From Bacillota bacterium (GTDB taxonomy: Bacteria > Bacillota > Clostridia > Lachnospirales > Lachnospiraceae), in NCBI GenBank assembly GCA_023415655.1, contig JAEZKD010000147.1, positions 1 through 16,482 of the forward strand: a stretch of DNA of 16,482 nt, written 5' to 3'. Both the position numbers and the translations under genes were made by a program. The notes below the pieces were generated by a model. The model was given only the letters and a program-made list of their open reading frames with translations, made no database searches and was not told where the DNA came from. This document shows positions 1-5,759 of the stretch, one piece after another. How positions within the stretch are numbered: the first letter of the stretch is position 1; each line of letters opens with the position of its first letter.

Positions 1-56
1 ACTATGAGTGGTATTTAGGCCAATAATTATAATATTTTATTTTTAGGAGGTATTTT

Positions 57-110
57 ATGAAGGAGTTATTTAAAAGGTTTTTCTATGAAGAAGATGGAAT
101 GGTTATATGA
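57..110 (+). pseudogene. Truncated stub resembling the start of a Flp1-like (type IVb) pilin
   Basis: An AGGAGG ribosome site at 45-50 lies six bases before an ATG that opens only 17 codons, reading MKELFKRFFYEEDGMVI and then TGA. A basic start followed by EEDGM just before a hydrophobic segment is typical of Flp1-like pilins of Firmicute Tad pili (family knowledge from memory). The expected hydrophobic helix is not in this frame. A short hydrophobic run, VLLFIIV, follows in another frame at about 121-145, which suggests a frameshifted remnant. The stop might instead end a genuine 17-residue peptide, since the ribosome site is excellent. The assignment is tentative. Confidence 0.35.
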
Positions 111-388
111 CAATCTTATAAGGTGTCTTACTTTTTATTATTGTACAAAGATTTTAGTTGACTAATTTAGGAAGTATCCAGAATTTTGTGTTTATAAATT
201 TTCCTGGTTAACAAGGTATGCATGTATATTTAATAACTTTAGGATAAAGTAAATTTTTTTATAATTGGAAAAGAATTTCATACTATTATTAATATTTTTT
301 TACTATTTATGGAGGTATGAGGAAAGCTATGTCGTATTAAAATAAGAAATTTGGGGGATACACCACTGTGAAATAATTTCTGTAAAAT
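111..388. other. AT-rich stretch without an intact gene
   Basis: All six frames are broken by stops. A GGAGG at 311-315 is followed by ATG codons at 317 and 329, but the frame closes at a TAA after seven codons. If that stop is read through, the frame gives NKKFGGYTTV, which could be the start of a Tad-type pilus protein following the pilin stub. This is speculative. I see no RNA gene or longer repeat here. Confidence 0.4.
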
Positions 389-432
389 AAGCTTTCTATG
401 ATAAAATCTAAATATCATAGGGGGCTTTTTTT
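389..432 (+). terminator. Rho-independent terminator-like hairpin at the head of an IS256-type remnant
   Basis: A 14-base arm at 389-402 pairs along its whole length with 414-427, with three G-T wobbles, around an 11-base loop. The pairing is followed by Ts to 432. The hairpin sits directly in front of the ATG of a transposase remnant and buries the GGGGG stretch that could act as its ribosome site. In insertion sequences such a hairpin commonly shields the transposase from outside transcription. It also works on paper as a terminator for anything reading from the left. Confidence 0.65.
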
Positions 433-522
433 ATGGCAAGAAGAACAGAAATAATGAGTGAAGAGAAAAAGAACACATTATTGGGGAGTGCCTGTAATTC
501 TGTGTTTTTTGTCATCTCTTGA
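433..522 (+). pseudogene. Remnant of an IS256-family transposase (N-terminus only)
   Basis: The frame starts MARRTEIMSEEKKN, which matches the remembered opening of clostridial IS256/Mutator-type transposases (MARRxExMSEEKxN, then a family-specific helix). After about 17 codons the similarity stops. The frame runs through 485-506, which looks like an IS256-type terminal sequence (GGGAGTGCC, then TAATTCTGTG), and ends at TGA 520-522. The simplest reading is an internally deleted copy: left end, hairpin and first codons joined to an outer end. The DDE catalytic region is missing, so it is inactive. Confidence 0.5.
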
Positions 523-653
523 ATTAACAAAGCTGACATAATACTATTATAAACGGCCTGTATAAGCCGTAGCAGGTTTGCGTGATATATGGATTTTGCG
601 CAGTTGCGTATTTTATAAAGATTGCGTCTTAAAGATTTATTCTTATAATGCAA
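523..653 (-). other. Short open frame of uncertain reality, basic
   Basis: On the minus strand a frame opens with TTG at 653-651 and runs to 408. Its first part (reading HYKNKSLRRNLYKIRNC and on) is basic and helical in character. Its last third is simply the antisense of the IS256-type remnant, so only the part given here could be meaningful. There is no ribosome site before the TTG, and it begins just past the stop of the broken acetyltransferase. I do not recognise it. It may be a fragment of a lost gene or chance. Confidence 0.15.
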
Positions 654-655
654 AG

Positions 656-1157
656 TTAACAGTCAATCCAAATAAAATGGCGTTGGGTATCTACTTTCTC
701 TATTCTCCCATTGTTTGCAAGTGCAACTTTAATAGATAAGGTGTTATGGTTTTGGACTGTGAGGAGGAGCCTTTCAATTTTCATATCTTTTGCATTATCA
801 ATAAGCATTCTCAAAAGCAACTTACCATAACCTTTATTTCTACGAGAAGGGAGAATGGAATAGCCACCATGACCTCCTTCTTCTCTAAGTTTGTCATTTA
901 AATAATGCCGTAATTTACCCATTCCAACTGGTAATCCGTCAATATATAACCAGTAAATATTTTGTGGAACCATCCATTCTTCAAGACCAATACCATTCGC
1001 AACGTTATTGCTCTTAATTAACCATTTTTTTGAATTCATCATATGTTTTCCCATTGCATCCGTTTATAAATCCATTTTCTTCTCTCGGTAGTTCTTGCAA
1101 CATATCGTATACATCTCTACCATCATCTGGTGATAACTTTCGCAACTCGCAATTCAC
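656..1157 (-). pseudogene. GNAT-family N-acetyltransferase, interrupted by a one-base frameshift
   Basis: Two minus-strand frames join into one 166-residue acetyltransferase. The N-terminal part starts at GTG 1157-1155, with AAGGTG at 1169-1164 six bases upstream. It reads LRKLSPDDGRDVYDMLQE and then ENGFINGCNGKTYDEFK. The C-terminal part continues with KKWLIKSNNVANGIGLEEW and contains the acetyl-CoA loop at RRNKGYGKLLL (the Q/RxxGxG/A pattern), followed by the late motif NxxSIKVALANNG. The break is a run of seven A on the coding strand (T7 at 1025-1031). Removing one A restores ...DEFKKWLIKSNN... without a gap. Such proteins transfer an acetyl group from acetyl-CoA to an amine; the substrate is unknown. 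The cause may be a true mutation, a sequencing error in the homopolymer, or slippage-dependent expression. Confidence 0.8.
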
Positions 1158-1285
1158 AAAATACACCTTACAAAAAAAAAATCTTACTACGCACTTAAAT
1201 ACTATTCTGTAACAATAATATAAATAATTTCCCATATATTCAACCATTTTACGAACTAAATCTGCCCATGTAAAAACGTGATTTT

Positions 1286-1423
1286 ATGGAGACTCTTAAG
1301 TTATGGAAGTGTAACAAATAGACATTACATTTGATAGGAGTATCCAAGATGATTGATGTTAACATAAGGTAAAACAATAATTAATGTGATTTTCGTTTAC
1401 ACAAAACTCAAGACAGTCTCCAT
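1286..1423. mobile_element. Possible 138-bp miniature element with inverted ends (IS256-like)
   Basis: ATGGAGACT at 1286-1294 is repeated exactly, inverted, as AGTCTCCAT at 1415-1423. The similarity continues inward with gaps: left CTTAAGTT then GTGTAA, and right (read inward) GTCTTGAGTTTT then GTGTAA. The GTGTAAA-containing end is typical of IS256-type termini as I remember them. The 75 or so bases between hold no gene. I find no clear 8-9 bp target duplication in the flanks, so the insertion would be old or the ends trimmed. It fills most of the gap between the broken acetyltransferase and the cysteine-rich protein gene. Confidence 0.45.
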
Positions 1424-1436
1424 TATCGCTGCACTT

Positions 1437-2465
1437 CTACTTGCTATGATATTCACATTGTGCACCAAACGAACACTTAATAATATAAAGTCTCGTATCT
1501 TCTACATTAATTGGTATACACCCTAAATATCCACCACACAAACTATTTCCAGAGCTTGATTCACAGACCCCTTTGCATCCACTATGACAGGGTTGTACAC
1601 CTTCAAGTCCATAACTCATACCAAGTATCAAATCAACCTCTTCTTCATACCTGTCATATAGTCCTATGTACTTACAATACAACTTAGAAATACCTCGTTC
1701 AAGTAAACCATCCATTACCCCTCCATTTCTCTTACTTGCCATATTCTTTTTCCTCTCATTCTTTTTAGGTATTACTTTGTTTTCATCTTTAGTAACAGCA
1801 ACAATATACTCCTCCACATTCTTCATAGGTCTATCCCAATAAAAGAAGTGCAATAAACGAAGGAGTTCGAGCCTATTTAGCTCTGTTTTATCTTTAAGCA
1901 ATTTATACCCAGTGATTTTCGCATCCTGTATTACAATTCTGTATAGAGCAGCATTTGTAAACTTTAGATATGGATAATTTAGTTTTGAAAATTCCTTATT
2001 TAGCTGAATCTTTGCCTTCTGGGCCTCATACTTAATATATTCTCTGGCGTAATTATCTTCATAAAAAAACTTTATTCCAGGAACGCAAGAAATTCCGCTA
2101 TAGCTTCTTCGATATTCAGTTCTATCAATTCGAATACCCAGCTCCCACTCCCTTAGAGACACCATATAATGTCTTGGTATTACTAAATCTATATATTGAC
2201 AAATATGTTGCAATGCTTCATCAAAAGTTACCTCTCTAATAACATCATATTTGCAGTGTATTCCTTGGTTAAATTTTCGCATTCGTTCTTCAATAAACAT
2301 CTCAGCTATTGCACTTCTATCAATCGAATTGATTTCATGAGAAGATTTTAACTGAAACTTTTCTCTATTAGAGTACCAAAAGTCACTCTCTGAAACGAAT
2401 GTTGATAAGATACTTTTATAAGAGACACTATCCCTTGTTTTATAATAATCAAATAAATCCAGCAA
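1437..2465 (-). CDS. Unrecognised 342-residue protein with cysteine-rich C-terminus
   Basis: I do not recognise this family. The start is TTG at 2465-2463, supported by GGAGGGG about seven bases upstream. The first ~225 residues look like a mixed helical, charged domain with many Tyr and Arg residues and no signal peptide or membrane segment. A strongly basic linker follows (PKKNERKKNMASKRNGG). The last 50 residues (from about 293) contain seven cysteines spaced C-x3-C-x3-C-x9-C-x5-C-x14-C-x5-C plus nearby His, a pattern that suggests metal binding (probably zinc) or disulfide linkage. With no export signal, metal binding is the more likely. A basic linker plus a possible zinc knuckle would suit nucleic-acid binding, but this is inference. 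The gene stands alone on the minus strand, divergent from a small XRE regulator that may control it across the shared 232-bp gap. Confidence 0.75.
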   Translation of the reverse strand: MLDLFDYYKTRDSVSYKSILSTFVSESDFWYSNREKFQLKSSHEINSIDRSAIAEMFIEERMRKFNQGIHCKYDVIREVTFDEALQHICQYIDLVIPRHYMVSLREWELGIRIDRTEYRRSYSGISCVPGIKFFYEDNYAREYIKYEAQKAKIQLNKEFSKLNYPYLKFTNAALYRIVIQDAKITGYKLLKDKTELNRLELLRLLHFFYWDRPMKNVEEYIVAVTKDENKVIPKKNERKKNMASKRNGGVMDGLLERGISKLYCKYIGLYDRYEEEVDLILGMSYGLEGVQPCHSGCKGVCESSSGNSLCGGYLGCIPINVEDTRLYIIKCSFGAQCEYHSK

Positions 2466-2623
2466 CTATTACCCCTCCAAAAAAAACTCTGGTTATATAT
2501 TCAACGTGGCTCTACTATTTTCTGCATAATATTATCGAGTTTAGGTAAATACACATATGAACCCAAAAGCATTGCCGTAGACATAATTCAAAAATATTAT
2601 AGCACTAATTACTGCTAATGGCA

Positions 2624-2633
2624 ATTATATAAT
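2624..2633. promoter_or_regulatory. AT palindrome / -10 candidate upstream of the XRE gene
   Basis: ATTATATAAT is a perfect 10-bp palindrome that includes a consensus TATAAT (2628-2633), about 65 bases before the ATG at 2698. No good -35 box is found at 16-18 bp. It may be the promoter and/or an autoregulatory operator of the XRE gene. Confidence 0.3.
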
Positions 2634-2697
2634 ACTGCTTTTGGTTTGTATATGGTTTCATAAAAAAATTGTAAACTGTATACAGGAGGAAGTGGAA

Positions 2698-3018
2698 ATG
2701 GATTACAAAAGGTTAGGCCATAATATAAAACAACAACGAAAAAGCCTTAACTTAACACAACAACAAGTTGCGGATAAGACTGGTTTTGCATTAAATTTCA
2801 TTGGTAATATTGAACGAGGAGAGCGTAAGGTTAGTGTTGATACTTTGGCAAAAATTGCAGACTGCCTTGATATTTCAGTAGATTCTTTACTTGATAATTC
2901 TCAGCCCTTTTCTGAAGCAGCTATAAATAATGAGCTTAATTCTCTTATTTCGAAATGTAGTAGTAATGAAAGATATAGAATTATTAAGATGATAAGACTA
3001 ATGTTCCCACATTTATAA
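2698..3018 (+). CDS. XRE-family helix-turn-helix transcriptional regulator
   Basis: This is a 106-residue DNA-binding protein of the Cro/CI (XRE) type. ATG 2698 is chosen over the upstream in-frame TTG because AGGAGG lies at 2684-2689, eight bases before it. Residues ~6-60 form the helix-turn-helix: LGHNIKQQRKSLNLTQQQVADKTGF, then the recognition helix ALNFIGNIERGERKVSVDTL and the closing helix LAKIADCLDISVDSLL. The short tail (~65-106) has no domain I know and may mediate dimerisation. It is divergent from the cysteine-rich gene and convergent with the alarmone synthetase operon, so it could regulate its left neighbour, itself, or the nearby defence genes. The sequence does not decide this. 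Confidence 0.88.
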   Translation: MDYKRLGHNIKQQRKSLNLTQQQVADKTGFALNFIGNIERGERKVSVDTLAKIADCLDISVDSLLDNSQPFSEAAINNELNSLISKCSSNERYRIIKMIRLMFPHL

Positions 3019-3040
3019 TATTAGTAAAATTAACTGGGTA

Positions 3041-3077
3041 AAACTCCAAGTATTTATTAGCTTACTTGGCTTAGTTT
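3041..3077. terminator. Possible bidirectional terminator between convergent genes
   Basis: CCAAGTA (3046-3052) pairs with TACTTGG (3063-3069) around a 10-base loop. The flanking AAACT (3041-3045) and AGTTT (3073-3077) extend the stem after a three-base bulge. It lies between the XRE gene and the alarmone synthetase and overlaps the synthetase's stop codon. The T-tracts on either side are short, so termination strength is uncertain. Confidence 0.45.
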
Positions 3078-4008
3078 ACTTTATTGAGGTTCCCCATGAA
3101 TTTGCTATAGCCTCCAATTCATCTATTTCATAAAGATTCTCCCAATAAGCTAACAAATCATATTTTTTATTTTGCAACCTTTCAAGTATGATGAAAATTT
3201 CTGGTTGGGTAAAAAAGAAATTTTCTTTATTTTCATTAGCTTTCTGTACTATAATTTCGAGTCTCTCTTCAATAAAATCTTTTAATATTTCTAATGGATT
3301 CTCATTTTTACTGTATAATTTTTCTATGTCTTTTAAAAAGAATGTAGACATTTCCTTATCATAAAATGAGCCAAGGTAAGTATAGAACTTCTTTTCAATA
3401 AAGTTCAGAATTCTTATCGGATTTGTATCAGGAAGTTCACTAATTAAAGTTTGTATATATTGAAATTGATTATCTGATAATTCAAAAACTGCACTAAGAG
3501 CATTAATTTCACGTTTTATATGTAATGGGATATTTATTTCGGATTTATATGCTAACGCATGAGATAACTCTGACCAATTATCCTGACAAATTGTTCGTAG
3601 TTGAAGTTCGCAAAAAAATTGCTTACCTTCCAAAGTCTCACAAATATCATAGTGTATAGACTGATATCCAAATGTATTTTCGCCTAATTTTTCGCTCATA
3701 TCTTCCCGCTTAGTTATCCTTGAGCCAAAATGACTTTTTATAATTGAATCGGCTAAATGTAAATTTTCTTTGAATTGAACGACGGCTCTTACACCTACTT
3801 TGTCATGTATGTCATCATATGTTTTGTCTTTTCTGCTAAGTTTTTTTATTAGGCTGTCAATTTCCTTAGTGCGATAGCTTGTTTTTGCATATATTTCAGA
3901 TAATTTAAGTACTTTTGATATCTCATCCTTTATAGAATTTCCAATTTGCTTGTAAAACTTTTCTTCTTCTGTCCATAATTCACGTACAGCTCCATTAAAA
4001 ATACTCAT
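3076..4008 (-). CDS. RelA/SpoT-domain alarmone synthetase, stand-alone
   Basis: This 310-residue protein has the synthetase domain of RelA/SpoT enzymes at about residues 15-180 and no HD hydrolase domain. The visible motifs are R46-x-K-x3-S52-x3-K56, D69-KVG-VR74 and GYQSIH (114-119). The catalytic strand is E134-L-Q-L-R138-T, and it is followed by W145, E147, H150 and AYK. All residues needed for transfer of pyrophosphate from ATP to a GTP/GDP-type acceptor appear present. The acceptor could also be ATP or a tRNA end, as in toxic small alarmone synthetases. The C-terminal half (~180-310) is helical and unassigned. Start ATG 4008-4006 overlaps the stop of the nucleoid-associated gene as ATGA, so the two are translationally coupled. 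With no hydrolase nearby, its product or target would have to be held in check by the partner protein or by inducible activation (inference). Confidence 0.88.
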   Translation of the reverse strand: MSIFNGAVRELWTEEEKFYKQIGNSIKDEISKVLKLSEIYAKTSYRTKEIDSLIKKLSRKDKTYDDIHDKVGVRAVVQFKENLHLADSIIKSHFGSRITKREDMSEKLGENTFGYQSIHYDICETLEGKQFFCELQLRTICQDNWSELSHALAYKSEINIPLHIKREINALSAVFELSDNQFQYIQTLISELPDTNPIRILNFIEKKFYTYLGSFYDKEMSTFFLKDIEKLYSKNENPLEILKDFIEERLEIIVQKANENKENFFFTQPEIFIILERLQNKKYDLLAYWENLYEIDELEAIANSWGTSIK

Positions 4009-5102
4009 CTTGTTGATACCACCTTAGTGAGTGCATCAATAAATTCAATTCTGGTTTTTCCATCCTCAGTACCATGGAATGTAAGCTTCTCTCTTACTAC
4101 ATCTTTTTCTCCAAGTATTTTTATACCACTTTCAAACTCATATTGAACTTTTTTAATTCTATCCTGAATTAGTTTATTATCTTTTGAAAATGAATGTGGG
4201 CTAATTTTATTAGCAACTAATTTGTCCATATAACTTTGGATTTTATCAGCTGGTAAAGAGCGATGTGCAAAATCTAAAGGATTTATAGTTGAACTATTAT
4301 TAGTCAACTCAGATATGAGATGTGTATGTACCTCTGTTTTTTGTTCTGATGAAATATCTGAACCATTAATGAATTGTATTGTTGTTTCAAAGAATTTCTT
4401 AGTTGTTATATGCGGTTCTTCTTTCAATTTGCATCCTAAAAAATCCTTTAAAAAGAAATCGGCAACATCACGGTTTTGGTAATATCCCTGTTGTTGGTCA
4501 CAAAGATACCCTGAAACCTGATTAGCTGAATCAAGATGAAAAAGTACGATTTTAAATAGCTTTGTTTTCTTTGTTAGCATGAGGTCTTTGATATGTTGTA
4601 CATTAAAAGTGGTTTGTCCAGAAGTATTCTGGTCCCTTTGAATTCTTACTCCTTCTTCCCTTTCAACTTTTAATATAGCAAGAGCATGGGTTTGACTCGT
4701 ATGACATGGAATAAATAAAAGTATTCCACCAGGGTTTTGGGCTGTCTGAACAACATGAAGTTCTTTTGCAACTTCCTGGGTTATTCTTATTGTTTCGGAT
4801 TCATTTACTGGAAAACCATTTCTAATTCCTAAATCAAAAAACTCAACAATTAACTTCTGCACTCTTGATTCATTAGTTATATCAATTGCTATTTCAAAAG
4901 ATGAACTGGAACAGATAGTAGAAGTAATTTTATCGTGAAAAAATCGTGTCAATTCAGCATCAAATTCAGTAGGAGTATCACTTAATATAACATCTTCAGC
5001 AACAGCATCTGGATTTTGTTTAATAAACATTTTTGCAAATTTCTTTGGCACATCATGAACGATTAATTTATCAACCACGAGATTTAGCAGATTTTCTCTC
5101 AT
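4005..5102 (-). CDS. Nucleoid-associated protein of the NdpA/YejK (NA37) type
   Basis: This 365-residue soluble protein resembles the 37-kDa nucleoid-associated family. It opens with a conserved strand region (LVVDKLIVHDV). A charged central part includes GGILLFIPCHT and HALAILKVEREEGV, and then ...FNVQHIKDLMLTKKTKLFKIVLF. The family match is from overall pattern and is not certain at the residue level. ATG 5102-5100 is preferred over an in-frame GTG at 5111, because that GTG lies inside the ribosome site (GAGGTG, 5114-5109). Family members bind the nucleoid, and their exact role is poorly known. Here it is first gene of a two-gene operon, overlapping the alarmone synthetase by ATGA. That suggests it acts as sensor, regulator or antitoxin-like partner of the synthetase (inference). 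It is widely separated and divergent from the hsd operon. Confidence 0.65.
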   Translation of the reverse strand: MRENLLNLVVDKLIVHDVPKKFAKMFIKQNPDAVAEDVILSDTPTEFDAELTRFFHDKITSTICSSSSFEIAIDITNESRVQKLIVEFFDLGIRNGFPVNESETIRITQEVAKELHVVQTAQNPGGILLFIPCHTSQTHALAILKVEREEGVRIQRDQNTSGQTTFNVQHIKDLMLTKKTKLFKIVLFHLDSANQVSGYLCDQQQGYYQNRDVADFFLKDFLGCKLKEEPHITTKKFFETTIQFINGSDISSEQKTEVHTHLISELTNNSSTINPLDFAHRSLPADKIQSYMDKLVANKISPHSFSKDNKLIQDRIKKVQYEFESGIKILGEKDVVREKLTFHGTEDGKTRIEFIDALTKVVSTR

Positions 5103-5143
5103 AAAAAGCACCTCACATAGTTTTAAGGGTAATTTATATTTCC

Positions 5144-5152
5144 ATCATATCA
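5144..5152 (-). promoter_or_regulatory. Extended -10 promoter of the NdpA-like/RelA-SpoT operon
   Basis: Read on the minus strand the sequence is TGATATGAT, that is TG-N-TATGAT, an extended -10 located 42 bases before the ATG at 5102. No strong -35 is seen at 17 bp, as is common for extended -10 promoters. Confidence 0.45.
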
Positions 5153-5201
5153 CATTAAATGCATAATTAGTAGCAAAATGTAAAATAATATAACCTTTTT
5201 G

Positions 5202-5232
5202 TTTCTATGCATTTATTAAATATGCATAGAAA
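5202..5232. repeat. Perfect 11-bp inverted repeat upstream of the NdpA-like gene
   Basis: TTTCTATGCAT (5202-5212) is followed after nine bases by ATGCATAGAAA (5222-5232). The centre lies about 70 bp upstream of the -10 of the minus-strand operon and far from hsdM1. A further ATGCAT occurs at 5159-5164. There is no T-tract typical of a terminator, so an operator or protein-binding dyad is more likely. Confidence 0.55.
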
Positions 5233-5759
5233 ATAAAAATGATAAAGCATTATCAAAGCTTGTAAAATATTAGCAGGATTATTTATATTAATGTAGAACT
5301 TGTTTTACTGATAATAATTAGAAATAGAAATTGGAAGTGTCTCAATAAAAGTGAATTGTAAATTTTTGGGGTGTATGTTTTGATACAATACTATATTGCA
5401 TTAACATTAATCCATATAAACAATAAAGATATTAATTACCTTATTAAAGAACTTAAAGATGAAGATACTATAAGTATTCTTAATGGGAATTCATATGAAA
5501 TGTGCTATTGATTTATAGCAGCCTTGCCTTAGTAGAATGGTTAATAGTAAGAAGACTTACCAACAGGAAGGTTGCAACACCTATAGATATAATTTCACGT
5601 ATTGTTGGCTTTAAAGCACTACTCATGCAATTACAGCCTTGAAATAAGAGGGGTAGTAATTATGAATGCTAAAAAGTATATGTAAGACATGATTATGTAT
5701 TTTCATATGCTATAATGAAAACTAAGTTCACATATTAGAATTATTAGGAGAAGTAACAA
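5233..5759. other. Intergenic stretch with decayed coding fragments
   Basis: Besides a small dyad (TGATAA-AGCA-TTATCA, 5240-5255), two short plus-strand frames follow one another. One runs from GTG 5371 to 5511 (ending ...DTISILNGNSYEMCY). A second, in another frame, runs 5502-5642 (LALVEWLIVRRLTNRKVATP and on). They overlap by a few bases and could be one gene broken by a frameshift. Neither has a ribosome site and I do not recognise the protein. The last ~50 bases carry the hsd promoter. Confidence 0.35.
5708..5716 (+). promoter_or_regulatory. Extended -10 promoter of the hsd operon
   Basis: TGCTATAAT (TG-N-TATAAT, hexamer 5711-5716) is an excellent extended -10. The -35 position is weak (CATGAT). 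It is followed by a ~40-base leader and an AGGAG ribosome site at 5746-5750, nine bases before the ATG of hsdM1. Confidence 0.6.

Noticed and set aside
1020..1035. Programmed -1 frameshift on A AAA AAA in the acetyltransferase
   Set aside because: The -1 frame runs into a TAA immediately after the run. Only +1 or loss of one A joins the two halves.
5521..5590. tRNA-like look: a GTAAG-AAGA-CTTAC hairpin and a T-arm-like GGTTGCAACACC
   Set aside because: The anticodon-like loop has four bases, the T-loop lacks the TTCRA pattern and no acceptor stem closes, so it is not a tRNA.
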